From Tetrapyrgos nigripes (Eukaryota; Basidiomycota; Agaricomycetes; Agaricales; Campanellaceae): a DNA stretch of 64,000 nt. Below, piece by piece: positions 25,501-36,432 of this stretch. Below the pieces are notes generated by a model. The model saw nothing but the letters and a program-made list of their open reading frames with translations, ran no database searches and was not told the DNA's origin. The first letter of the stretch is position 1, and every line of letters begins with the position of its first letter. Location: assembly GCA_013368315.1 (NCBI GenBank), contig JAACJM010000051.1, positions 124,001-188,000 of the forward strand, given 5' to 3'. Made by a program: the position numbers and the translations under genes.

Positions 25501-28500
25501 GGTAAGCTTGTTTGGGAGTTTTGCCTTCAAGACAGCCTTTGCACAAAGGAAGCTCCTTTGGAATGATGAATTCAGGAGTGCCAAGGGTGTGTTGTCGGAC
25601 ATGTTTTAGAACATCACGAGAGGGATGCCCTATACAACGATGTAAGATCTCGTAGTTGATAAGATAAATCAAAAGATTGGCTTTAGAAGTGACAATTTTC
25701 GATTTGTGTGGAAGATAGTATAGCGTTTCTTCCAGTATACGCTTTGAGAAAGTCAAGAATGTTGTATTTCTCGAGATGGTGATATGATCGGAGTTACCGT
25801 GCATAAGCATGTTGTCATTTAAGAATTGACTGACAGATAAGAGTCGTTGATTTAGATCGGGAATGTAATAGACTGGATCTAATTTCATAACTCTTTTACG
25901 TTGAGAGATCAAGACTGTTCCGGATGCACAAATATTCGTGAATCCATTGGCAGTTTTCACTGGAATTGGTTTTATATAACTCAATTCAACAAAGTCATTG
26001 ATGTCGAACGTAAAATGCGCTGATGCTCCAGAGTCAAGTAACCATCCATCACCGAAGTGGATTTTGACAGTATCAGATCTCTTCTTCTTACACTTCTGGC
26101 ATAATGAAAACAAAGTGCCACAGGCACATAAATATTTATTGTTGCTGCCAGGGCTAGTGTACAGTTCATTATAAATAAAAGGGGTTGTTAAACCCAGAGG
26201 AGCGGTATGTAATAAATATATACATGAAGAACCTGCTTCCATATTACGAGCTGCTGGAACAAGCGCATCAGTACTTTTATTCATAAGATCTGAAGTGAGA
26301 TCTGACCTGAGATAACCGTTGTCCATGCCAGACACCTCAGAGTCTAGGGACCAACCATAATTATTTGCGGCACTGCCGATAACCATGGCAGGTGTAGAAG
26401 GTCTTGGACTTGGAATTCCGTCTGACCATGCCCCTATCGTGGTAGTACTCGCTGACAAAGTTGCCTCTCCGGGATCTGTAGAGTGGCTCATCCTGCTGAG
26501 CGATCGCAGAGTCGACATATACTCGAGGTCGCTGGTGCTGGATAGGCTTGGAGACATGCTCCGGAGTTCTGGCATTGAACTCGGAGTCGGGACCCTGGAT
26601 GGTAATTCCTCCTCCATTTCCATTCCTCCTAGTCCGACTGTTGCGTCTCTCTGCCAATCGAGCAGCTCGTCGTACCTTCCATCCTCGTTTTTGAGATGAG
26701 GAGTTAGCCATTCCCATCCCGTTGAAGTCGTTCCAGGTGTTGGGCTTGCAACACGGCTGGAGGGTAAGGACTGAGTGGTCATGCCACTGGGATGTGCAGG
26801 CAGTGAGCCACTTTGCATCTCGCTGCGGGCTGCAGCAAGGCGTTGGACCAGAGAAAGAGTGCCCGTTGATGCACAGGTGTTCACTACTGCTCGGAATGGA
26901 GTTGCTTCTTCCCCATAGATGTGGAGAGGGTCCTCGGGATTCTGGAATCTCTCCCCAAGGTGAATTCCGCACTCCATTATCTCAGCAGCAGGATCCGAGG
27001 CAAGACGGTTGATAAGTGGAACAGGGGTCCTTGTGTCCTGTGGTACCTTTACACCTGACTCCATCGTTGTGGAGCCAAACACACTTCCGAGTTCCGAGGT
27101 GTTCACCAGAGTGTCCTCGTTCCAACTGGCATCTTCTTCCTGAGCGCATCCCATATCGGCATCTGAATCGGTCTGAGTTCCGACCGAACGAGTGAAGGCA
27201 TCATTCCAGTTTTCATTACATCCCCAACCATCAGAAGATGATTGGAGATTATTCCAATAGATGCGTTCCGTGAGAGTGCGTTTGGGACGAGGAGCAGGGG
27301 TAAGGGGAGTGAAAGAGGAAAGATCAGGGTGAGACATGACTACATCCTCAAGAGCAGCAACAGTCTCACCAGATGGTTTCGCGCCAATATCATGTGCAAG
27401 ATTGATAGCTCTTTTGGTACCTGTGAAAAAGGCGTCAAAAGGCTTTTCCGTTTCCATGAAGAATGGCTTACGGGAGTCAACTGCAGCGGGCGTGTCGATG
27501 AAGGTGACTGTGTGCATCATGGGAGACATATCCCCATGAACGAGATGTGCCTGGCCTTGTCTCTTGGCCTGTTCGTTTTTTCCAGCTCGACCTCCTCGAC
27601 GGAAATGAGCTTTGCCCTTTCCCTTTCCCTTGCCTTTTCCTTTATTATCTCCGTTAGCGCTGCTGCTGCTGCCACTAGGGCGCTGCTGCTGCTGCTGCTG
27701 TTGGAAACTAGGATTACCGTCCTTTCGCTTGACAGCTGAAAGACGGTTGGCCTGTGGTTTTCCCTTCAAAGCCCCTTGGCGAGATTCCCAGACATTGACA
27801 ATCTCGCTTTGCAGTTCATCAAGATCTTGATTGTTGATTTGTGAGATAGATAATTGAGTATATTGATTGATGATATACTCATATCTGGGAGGGAGTTTCG
27901 ATATGATGAACATGACTATGAGAAAATTGGGGATTTTTGTAATGGAAGCAGTTGGAGTTGTGGAGTCGGTAGTATCAGTAGAGATACCAGCGGCACTAAC
28001 CCTATTGAAGTGCATGCGAATAAGCTCGATTGTAGCACTAGGATTAGCGTCGTTAGGAATGGTGATGGAAGTGGCACGTTTAAAGTCGGTGTAGACTATG
28101 GAAACACCAGGTTTCCCGTAGGTATTTTTGAGAGTAGTCCAAATTTCTTTGGCACTAGTCATACCGAGTGTCTTCTGACGAATAGCAGGAGAAAGACGAA
28201 GCTTGATTGACCCAATGGCCTTATCGTTCTTCTCATCCCAGTCGGCCTGTTTCTTTAGAGCCGCCGTGATAGCCTCAGCTTGAGCCGCCGTATCTTCAGC
28301 AGATAGAGGAGAGACAGAACTCACGGTGGCGTCGCTATGGCGATCAGAGCCAAGGACTGAACTAAGTCCAGTGGCCTGGAGCCAGGAGAGAAGAATGTCA
28401 GCCCAAATGTTGAAATCAACACTGGAGAAGATGGGGACAGTGGTCATCAAAACGTTGGAAGACATCTTTGATAAGTTCTGGGGAAGGTCAACTGTCAGCA

Positions 28501-28501
28501 T
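22505..28501 (-). pseudogene. copia gag-pol polyprotein, one frame broken by three TGA codons
   Basis: A single frame of about 1,998 codons from ATG 28501 to the stop at 22505, interrupted only by TGA at 24968-24970, 24782-24784 and 24470-24472, all in the same frame. Gag (about residues 1-310) begins MLTVDLPQNLSK and ends in a poly-Gln run and a GKGKGKGKGK basic stretch; no CCHC zinc knuckle is visible. Protease: LLDSGASAHF near residue 822. GAG-pre-integrase: HRCIGHPSRDVLKH and CKGCLEG. Integrase: D1017 (HTDLK), D1079 (MSDVGGEF), E1115 (NGRVE), spacing D-x35-E. RT (about 1430-1720): KNQWVFDIK and YVDDALF. RNase H: YTDSDWG, SSTEAEYMALS and YGDNQGS. The first TGA sits in HL-stop-VFGCGAY, where the family has Arg. 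Unbroken, it would supply all replication functions. Confidence 0.9.
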
Positions 28502-28770
28502 TTATCCATATGCAGCATAAGAAGGCAGCAATAAATGTGCCATGCGAAAGTGAAGAGAGGCAGCGATGAACGTGCCATGACAGTGACTACTTCCCTAGAT
28601 TGTCAACAACTGCAGCTGGACGTAAGTCCTGTGCTGTTGGACGTATCGTCAAGCCATTAAAGGCGATGCAGGCTGCCACAAAGGGCGCCACAGGCTGCCA
28701 TGAAGGCGCCATCCAGGTAGTATGCGAAGTCTATGGTTTGCAGCCATTGAAGGTGCTCCCAAGGGCCTTC

Positions 28771-28783
28771 GGGGCCCATAACC
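28771..28783 (-). other. Primer-binding site matching initiator tRNA anticodon loop
   Basis: Directly inside the 5' LTR the minus strand reads GGTTATGGGCCCC. The plus-strand complement GGGGCCCATAACC resembles the anticodon stem-loop of initiator tRNA-Met (CAU anticodon followed by AACC), not a tRNA 3' end. This is the half-tRNA type of primer known for Drosophila copia and yeast Ty5. The exact host tRNA is not in this window. Confidence 0.65.
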
Positions 28784-29151
28784 TGTTAAGCAGGCATGGT
28801 ACGGTCCTGTACACTACTAAACGCAGTGGCAACTACGCAACTTACCTGTGGATAGAGAATAGCTTGTAAGGCTTGTAAGAGGCTTATTGAGCGATGAGAG
28901 TTAAGTATAAAACTTGTTATTTGGAGGACTATCTACGAGTCCTTATATACCTTTGAGGAGGTACAAATACATGTAAACTAATACTAGAGTAACAATAAGA
29001 TTCTATTGTACTTGATAGTACAATGCTGGTTTCGTACACTATTGTCGTGCTACATTTATTGTCTATATAATCTTATTGTTCTATATATAACTACTACTAT
29101 TGTTCTACATAGATGACGTTGATGGCTGCAACTGAATGCGCCAATTCAACA
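28784..29151 (-). repeat. 5' LTR of copia element
   Basis: 368 bp, TGTT...AACA ends, near-identical to 22021-22388. On the minus strand it lies upstream of the primer-binding site and gag, so it should hold the promoter. Confidence 0.95.
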
Positions 29152-29228
29152 ACTTGGTCTGGACCAGATCCAAGGACCGTTGACGTCAATAACCACAACG
29201 TGATACTAGTGCCAAATCAGTCTGCTTA

Positions 29229-29488
29229 CACTGCGGGCAGCTATTCATATTTGCAGGCATTTTTGTTGGGACTTAAATTACAAATTTTTAGCACGATTTC
29301 TAGGCTGATAAGAGTCAAAGTATTTGCCAGTATTTGCCAGTATTTGCCGCTGAAATGCCAGCTTTCCATTTAAAGCTGGCATTTCAGCGACAAATACTTT
29401 GACTTTTATCAGCCTAGAAATCATGCGAAATTTCCTTAATTTAAGTCTCAACAAAAATGCCTACAAATATCAATGGTCGCCCGCAGTG
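29229..29488. mobile_element. 260-bp fold-back MITE with CACTG ends and TTA target duplication
   Basis: Almost the whole element is an inverted repeat of two arms of about 125 nt with a short centre near 29360. Ends are CACTGCGGGC and GCCCGCAGTG, flanked on both sides by TTA (29226-29228 and 29489-29491). Arms share GCATTTTTGTTG, GACTTAAATTA, GATTTCTAGGCTGATAA, GTCAAAGTATTTG and GCTGAAATGCCAGCTTT. The left arm has an extra CAGTATTTGC duplicated about twice. CACTG ends with a 3-bp duplication suggest a CACTA-like or PIF-like source of transposase. No coding capacity. Confidence 0.9.
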
Positions 29489-29491
29489 TTA

Positions 29492-31646
29492 ACACCCTTC
29501 TTCCCTCTTTTCCACCGATCCCTTTTGCATAACCTGAGTTGGACTACGTGAAAGGGCCTCGTAATTTGCCACGCGAAGCGATGGCCCTTTGCCCCAGTCC
29601 AGGATTCCAGGCGGGTCCTAATGTACACCTAAACGTGCCATAAATGCTGCAGTCGAAATAATATCGTTCATGACGTCCTCTCCTATAATCACTGCCACAG
29701 AGGAGGTGTATTACCCGGGCTGGGACCAATTACTGATACACCGGGGGTTCGGGAGGGGTCCAGATGCAACTACAGTATGTAATGTACATCTTCGTCCCGG
29801 GATTACCACTTCCAGGGAAGACGAGCTCACAGTAAGTACTTCGAAACTGCTGTAGATCCATATGGTCGTGGCAACCGCCAAGATACAGGAGAGTATGCTA
29901 ACTATGTGATGAGAAGTAAGGGAACTACGACAGCAGATAGCTGTGCTGATCATGATTGTTCTGTAGTAAGTAAAGTATATCCTAATCCAACACCAAGCAG
30001 AATGGCTGGATTTGCGTGCAGAAGAGAAAGCGCTAGGTAGGCGTGTAATGGATTCTAATCCGATGCAATTCGCGTGCGAAAGAGAAAATGCCAGGTAGGC
30101 GTGTAACCAATCCGACACGATTTTGCGTGCAGAAGATGTTGAGGAAGCGAGTCCCTCCTAATGGTATATTCCGTTTTAGTATCTATTATTTCCTTTTTCG
30201 TCACTCTCCTATATCCGTTAGTTTACTCCAGAGTCCATACCTACTGATCTGCTACTACATCTTCCGCCTCACATATACCACAGTAGCATACGATTGACAC
30301 CTCAATTGTTCCCACTATCGTTGTGTGAACCTGAGGTGTGTATACCTTTATTCTTCGCTTCTCTTCTTTGTTACTAATGTACTTATTACTACAGTACTAG
30401 ACTCGTACTCTACAGAAGAGAAAATGCCAAGTGGCCAGTGTTTTTATGAGGAGATTCCTCTTTGCTTGTCGTTGTAGACAGCGCAGACGTCGTTAGTTCG
30501 ACTTTGAGAATACAAGACTCGTCAGACAAGGAGGTTGAAGTGCAAGTTGCACGTATACCAGCTTTTGTGGCAAGGAGACGTCAGGAAGGAGTTGGATTGG
30601 AGTTCACGGGTTGGATGATGACCAGATAAGAGGTGACGCTGGCATGGGCATTTGTTTCAATGTTTGGCACTGGAACGTTATAACATTAGGACAGACAGCA
30701 CACTCTTTTCTCCAGTAACTCTTCCTCCCCGAACCACAATTCTGACACCTGCAAATTATCTATCTTCACTCTTCATCTCAGTCCATGGTTCACCTTCATT
30801 CTTGGGTCTGAAATCACAGTGCGAGAAATTTCGACACGATTGGAAATTTGGAAGTGCAGTGGCTACAAGCTAACAGCGGAAGACAGCCTCCACTAGGTCT
30901 TATCATTAGAATGCCCTGACGGACATAACACTAATTCTGGTCCACAGAGTTCCAGACATCTGCTGCCTAATGTGGAATAAGGTTTGGTTTGTAGAAGTCA
31001 CTGACCAGAAATCGATGTAATGCCCTGCGTTGCACTCCAAGTCAGAGGTCCGACGCCCTCTCATCTTTTGACAAATGACGGTGGAGAGAATTCGGAAGCA
31101 AATAGCGGTAAAAGACCTAGAGAAAGCGTGTATGTAGTACCTCCTGAACCCAAAAAAGTATTCAGTTCTAGTTCTTGTTTCCACGCCGATGGTGATTGGA
31201 TAGAAATCGTATCGCTCGGAGAGATATCATACCCATAGTATGATTTGTTGTAGTGATAGTTTTTCAAGAAAATACGGGTCATAAAGAGAGCGACGGGAGT
31301 AGATATTCGTAGGATCAATCCAGTACAAAACGATGCTCGTTTAAATGTCCGGATCGAGGTGGGTTGTGCATGGTACACTAGTAATCTCACTACTGTCAAG
31401 AAAAAATTGTCACTTGGTAGTGCATCTCTCCTCCAAGGCAATGCCTGTATATATCGTGGTGAAAGTCTGGTATTCATCAATAAAGGTGTCAAGTCCGGGA
31501 GGGAAACAAGGAATTATACGCTGGCGGAGGTTTTGTTATTATGGCTGTGGCATTGGTAGTAGCCACAGTGCTAGGAGTATCATGAGGTTGTCCGACTGGC
31601 AGTGGATGATCTACGTGGAATGCTAAGTTTCAGCTTCCAGAAAAAA
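29492..31646. other. Low-gene-density region with short repeats
   Basis: At 29550-29590 a GGGCCTCG ... GGCCCTTTG segment resembles ends of the dispersed repeat family. At about 30010-30140 a unit of roughly 60 bp (GCGTGC(A/G)(G/A)AAGA ... GGTAGGCGTGTAA) occurs two to three times. Plus-strand frames at 31020-31235 (RPRESVYVVPPEPKKVFSS) and 31330-31556 (LNVRIEVGCAWYTSNLTTVK) have coding-like composition, but I cannot join them into a gene or assign a family. Confidence 0.4.
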
Positions 31647-32013
31647 TTAAGAAAGACAAGACGAAAATTGCTCACTGGACTCGCTGCTGTGTTTTTGGAA
31701 TTGCCCCGCTTCTGCCTCTGCATCAATATCGATATCTCCTCGTGCTCGTGCTTGTTCGTTTGCTTGAAGAAACGCTCTCACTGTAGCCCGATTACGGCAC
31801 ACGCGGAAAACCACGACCGTGACCGTGCAAATAAAGGCGAAGCAGATGAAGGCGGGGACAATGAAGATTGCCCTGAACAGATGTAAGTAAGAGTGTCAGT
31901 AAGTCGTCGACGTCGTCGAGTAGCAATGATAGTGAAGAGAAGCTTAAGCAAGTGAATCTGATTAAGAGGAAGTGTACGTACTTAGGTGCTGTTGACTGAG
32001 GCCTCTCTAACAT
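31647..32013 (-). CDS. Small single-pass membrane protein, 85 aa, two exons
   Basis: Exon 1 starts at ATG 32013 (MLERPQSTAP) and ends at 31982 with a GTACGT donor. Exon 2 begins at 31872 after TTCAG and continues KAIFIVPAFICFAFIC and TVTVVVFRVCRN, a clear hydrophobic segment of about 24 residues, then LQANEQARARGDIDIDAEAE and an acidic/serine-rich tail ending at TAA 31647. Topology looks like a short N-terminus, one TM helix and a charged cytoplasmic tail. I do not know a family. The short length makes it uncertain, but frame, splice sites and composition agree. Confidence 0.45.
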
Positions 32014-33290
32014 GCTCCACCAGGTGTAGTTTAAGTATAGAAACACGGTGCTTGAGCTGCCAGCAAGTTCAAAACGTTGCCTCCGAGTCGATTGCGGGCC
32101 TGAGCGGATCAGAAAGGTCAGTGATAGGTCGAACAGAATAGGTAAACACTAAAAGAGAGCCTGAGAGAGAGGGAATATAAGTACTAGATATGTAGATGAA
32201 TACCACAACACCTTTCCCTTCAAAAGCGAAAGCATGCGTATGGAACTCAAACTTGTGCATCATGAGCCTGCGGAATATTATAGGACTCAGCTTCATCGCG
32301 CTGCACTGCACTGACACTCAACAGCAGTGGATTCAAGAAAGGGCTAAGAGTATTGAAAGCGAAAAAGTAGAGGGGCACATCAAACGAATGAATGTATAGC
32401 CAAGTAGATAGTCAGATCGTCATAGAGACAGAAGATAACAGGAATTGCTAACGAAACAAGAACAAGTCATATGTGAAGTCAAACTTAGTAAGCCGCACCT
32501 ATGTAGAATACAAACCGTGAACGCTTGAGTAACATTAAAGATTAAAAGAAGAAAGAAGAAAGAAGAAAGAAGAAAGAAAAACAGAGAGGAACAAGGTAGT
32601 AGAGTGTAGTGGTGTAACGTATGTACAGGGATGTGGAAGATGCAAATGCCCAACCAAGAGATGCCACTGCCTTGCCACTGCCTGCGAAGGAGCACGAACA
32701 CGCAAGACGCAAGACACAAAGAAACAAGCAACGTATCGCGCACCCATGCGACCAGAGACCTCGAAAACTGCCATATCCACCCAGTTCTCCCCGGGGTATG
32801 GTGGTGTTCTTTCCCCTTAACCCCCTTCCCCCTTCTCCCGCTCTCTGGAGCCATCTTCATCTTCATACTCATATTCATTACTGCCCATCCCTCCATCCCC
32901 CCATATAGTCCATCTCCTTTTGACGTCTGGCGTCTTCCACTCTGAGGCCGTCTGACTACACCTGCACCTGCCCCCAACGTCCCCTTAACCACCCCCCTCC
33001 CTACTTCTACACCCCTTCACACCCTTATGCCTCATGTCTCCTCTTCCCTTTTGGCTTTGGCTCGTTTCCTATCCAAAAACAAACACAAACTCATCGCTTC
33101 GTCCCTATCTTCGCCTTCGTGGGTGACCCGTTTCGGTTTCATGTAAGCCCAATTCCAATCCCAATCTTCGGTTTCGTGTACTCGTGTAAGCCCAGTCCCC
33201 ATTGAGGAGTATAGTAGTATCGTAGACGCAGAAGCAAGGTGATGAATGGTGCTAACGTGCTATACTCTTGGAATCATCTGTAGACAGACT
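32014..33290. other. Non-coding region with an AAGAAAG-type microsatellite
   Basis: GAAGAAA repeats at about 32545-32580. Sequence from 32800 to 33100 is strongly C/T-rich on the plus strand. Open frames here derive from the low-complexity stretch and read hydrophobic or proline-rich by composition. No gene supported. Confidence 0.4.
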
Positions 33291-33360
33291 TGATTAGCTA
33301 GCGGACGGACAAAGAAAGAGAAGGTATGAAAAGAGAAAAAAAAGAGACGAACTCGGTGAT

Positions 33361-33740
33361 TCAAGGTCTAAAAGAGATGAGATATTCCAATTTCCGCCCT
33401 TCATCAAGACTCTCCTTCTCTCCTTCGTCTCGATTCTCCCGCTCTGTACCAAATCTTCTCTCGTGTATCGAAAGGAAGTGTAGAAGCCAGTATTGGAGAG
33501 CACGTATGTCGAAGTCGGTACCAGCGAAAAGACGGATAACACTGGCAGTTAGCATGGCAGCGAGATGTGGACGATGACGGTAAGATAATGCACGGAAAGA
33601 GGGGCGACGAGCGTCTTCAGCAAAGGCGTATGGCGAGTAGCTGTGGTTTACCGTTGAAGAGACCGTACAGCGTAATTGGCAAATACTGGCTGGCCGAAGC
33701 CTGAGGTATCAAAGGGCTCTGCGCTAGTAAAAGTAGCTTG
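33361..33740 (-). CDS. Possible small unrecognised protein exon
   Basis: A minus-strand frame reads SYSPYAFAEDARRPSFRALS, then YRHRPHLAAMLTASVIRLFA and TDFDIRALQYWLLHFLS, and finishes in a Glu/Arg-rich tail at the stop near 33361. Open from about 33640, perhaps longer upstream through a splice near 33705. Composition is coding-like. No family recognised and the start is not fixed. Confidence 0.3.
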
Positions 33741-33829
33741 TCAAGACCACAGGTATCAGCAAATAGAACGAAAAGAATGGTAAAAGAAAAATAAAAGTAC
33801 CGACCTGGGCCATCGTCCAAGGGAAAGAG

Positions 33830-35009
33830 CTAGCCAGCCTCTCATCTTCTCTCTTCGTCAGTTGTGCGACTCCAGGCTCAACATGTCAAGCCCCAGCTAA
33901 CCCTAAGTCGGAAGGTATCGTTTGTCTGTTAATGTAACTGTTGGTCTAAGTCTAAGCCTGTTGATACCGCAGTCAAACCGTATCAGTAAACAGAACGGAA
34001 AAAAAGAAAAAAACATCGATGAGAGACAGCATGAACCATCATCCACGTGAAAGAGACCCAGAAAGAACTAGCCTCGTCTCTCAGCCTGTCTTTCTCCCGT
34101 CAACAAAGCCCTTCTGTCTTCGTCAGTTCCACATCCATCTCCAGTCTTAACACGCTCCCACCCCCAAAGACTCCCCGTCCATAACCCTCCTGATCCCTAT
34201 ACCTTCATCCTTATACCTCATCGCAAACTTACTTGAAGCTTTGCATGCGATGAAGGCGGGCTTGTGCATCTATGTGAGAACAGAGGGAGATGTCTCGACG
34301 TTGGTGATGACGGTGAAAGATTTCCCACGACTCACCCTGTTTCTCTGCTTTCCTCCATCTCGGACTTCAAGCTTCAAGATACTCCTCGATGTCCGTTCTC
34401 TCTGCTAGAAAGCTTTTTGCTTACACCCTAATACCCCTTGGTTACGCTTCAGCTCGCGCTCATCGTCTTCAAGTTGTTTTTTCACTGAGGATTTCTTCGA
34501 GTAATCCATGTCAGGGCCCTGGTTAGTACTAGTTACCAGCTGTATCAATCAGGTTCCGATTAGTTCTTCCATCTTTATCTACATCTCCAATCAGAAGCGT
34601 CAGAAGGTCTGGATGTTCTGCCGCTGTTCTGTTCTGAAATCTCAGAATCATGATGCGACATACCCATTCCAAAGTCGTCTCTCTTCGGACGGAAATAGGG
34701 ACGGAGAGTATGCGCAGTGGTATCTTCTACACCGTATACTCATCGGAATACATCTTGATGTTGATTTGTTCTTTATTTGCCCAATCCCCATCGCCATAGC
34801 GCTATATCTTTCAACAAATGTTGATATGATGGACACTGTCCTGGGACAAGAGGGCAGGAACCATATCATGATGACGATAGTCTTATGTATGGGTAGGCTC
34901 ACTCTCAAATGCTTTCTGAAGTTACGTCGACTGATCTATTTACTATAAAGAACTTGCTACTTTTAATTAAATAGGTACACTTATACGCTCCCCTCCTCCT
35001 CCAATAGAG
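33830..35009. other. Intergenic, no supported gene
   Basis: A 146-codon open frame on the plus strand at 34508-34948 has no recognised motif, no flanking splice pattern and irregular composition. It could be chance. The rest is non-coding. Confidence 0.35.
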
Positions 35010-36432
35010 TTAATCCAACGCAGGGTGGTTTTCAGCAAAGTATTCGTGGGTGTCTGCATTGGTTATGGCTTCATCAGGGTCTTCCTTCGCGAGATCTTTA
35101 GCCCCGCTTTGACCATAAACATGGTCAGCAGTGCCTGCGAGCTTGGTGAAATGTGTGGACTCGTGTACGAGCGTTCCTCCCTAACGTTACGATATGATAA
35201 GACATCAGTCCAAACGTGTTCTACATGCGTAGATCAGACAAACAACTCACCCTGGAATCAGTGCCTGTAGCGTTTGCACGCCAAAATGCACCACAGAGAT
35301 AGATTGTTCCGAAACTGCGGAGGGGGAAGGCGAATTAGATTCTTAACGCTCTCGGATCGCCCAAAAGGAAACGCACGCATCCGGTTCGGTATACACATAG
35401 GCAAACGTCCCGTTGTCATCACAGGTTCCACAGTCGTAGGTGTAGTTCTTGTACCCTTGTTCGACGAGGTTGGCATAGTGCTTCGTGACCGTGCGATGAC
35501 GCGTCTTGTTATATTCACCAAACCAAGTCTCGTAACGATCAGTAGCGTTGGTATGGTCGGTTAGATAACTGGGAGGGTTCAAGGATTATCAGTAATATGC
35601 CGCCTAAATAAACAGAAAAGAACACACTCATGAGCATTATGAGCATATTTCGTCGCAACCTGAACGGCACGTCTGATCTGACGCCTCTGTTTGTGATTGC
35701 ACTTCTGGAACGCCGGACCGGTTGGTTCCTCATCATCATCATGGTCATCGTCACAACGCTTGGCAAACGAGCGACGAGAAACTGCTAGACGACCGTGGAG
35801 CTTGGACGAATGTTCCCCTTGGATCTTGGCTTTCAGTTTGGAAACCTCTTGAGTCTGGAGGTCGTAGATATAGAAGGTGCTTGCTGGAATGATATTGTAC
35901 CGACTCGCTCCAGACTGGGTAAAGTTGTAGGCGTTGGATACTGTCCGTCCGACCTTGTATTCAGTACAGTGTTCGGTGGAACAGAAGAATCAGGGATTGG
36001 TACTCACAGTCATGTTCCACTTCCACAGATTGACCAGGGGTAAGAGTAGTGAAAGCGTTGGTGTAGTTCTTACGAGCAGCGAAGCTCGGAGAATATTTGA
36101 CCTTCATGCCGTTAAAGGAGGGAGCAGCACCGTCAGCATCGCTGATAGAGAAGCTGTTGGTGGGATGCGACGACAAAATGGATCGTGGGTCGTTCAAGAC
36201 CTGCAAAGTCTCGTCTCCAGTGTTGCTCAGACTAGCAACGACCTTGAGGTTATCGACACCGTCAGCGATTTCGGTACCTGTAATAAAATTGGACGCGTAA
36301 GTATTAGAGGCTTATCAGTAGGATAGAAGACGAACCCGTCAGCTTTAACGTGAGCTCTTGAGTCGCAGAGGCGGAGAGAGCATAAATAATCAATGCCGAG
36401 GCAAACGAATGTAACTTCGTGGAAGATAACAT
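35010..36432 (-). CDS. Peptidyl-Lys metalloendopeptidase-like M35 (deuterolysin/LysN) protease
   Basis: Secreted zinc endopeptidase of family M35. Start ATG 36432: MLSSTKLHSFASALIIYALS is a signal peptide. A propeptide domain follows (ELTLKLTG, NDPRSILSSHPTNSFSISD, LTPGQSVEVEHDC). Mature domain: RRAVQVATKYAHNA, YETWFGEYNKTRHRTV, YTYDCGTCDDNGTFAYVY, LCGAFWRANATGTDSRGG, then the zinc site HESTHF followed by GTADHVYGQ, whose Asp is the third aspzincin ligand, and finally TNADTHEYFAENHPALD with TAA at 35010. Glu of HESTH is the general base. Introns at about 36290-36340, 35990-36010, 35580-35660 and smaller ones near 35190-35345. Length fits LysN precursors. Such enzymes cleave before Lys and are secreted for nutrition. 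The gene appears intact. Confidence 0.85.

Larger units (their letters stand above)
22021..29151 (-). mobile_element. Full-length Ty1/copia LTR retrotransposon, 7.1 kb
   Basis: Complete element on the minus strand, with LTRs at both ends, a primer-binding site, a polypurine tract and one gag-pol frame in the order gag, protease, integrase, RT, RNase H (copia order). LTR ends are TGTT...AACA. Flanks ACTCG (22016-22020) and ACTTG (29152-29156) look like a 5-bp target duplication with one transition. The two LTRs differ at only two of 368 positions, both transitions, so insertion was recent. The coding frame carries three TGA codons, so this copy is probably non-autonomous now. Confidence 0.95.

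Noticed and set aside
25000..28200. Long plus-strand frames inside the copia element (for example 27242-27739 and 26722-27012)
   Set aside because: Antisense to gag-pol; the low-complexity Gln/Lys/Ser coding strand produces open frames on the other strand.
32420..32992. 190-codon minus-strand frame over 32.4-33.0 kb
   Set aside because: Driven by the AAGAAAG microsatellite and pyrimidine-rich DNA, which translate to artificial Phe/Leu/Ser runs.
34508..34948. 146-codon plus-strand open frame
   Set aside because: No recognised domain, no consistent neighbours or introns; length alone is insufficient in AT-balanced DNA.
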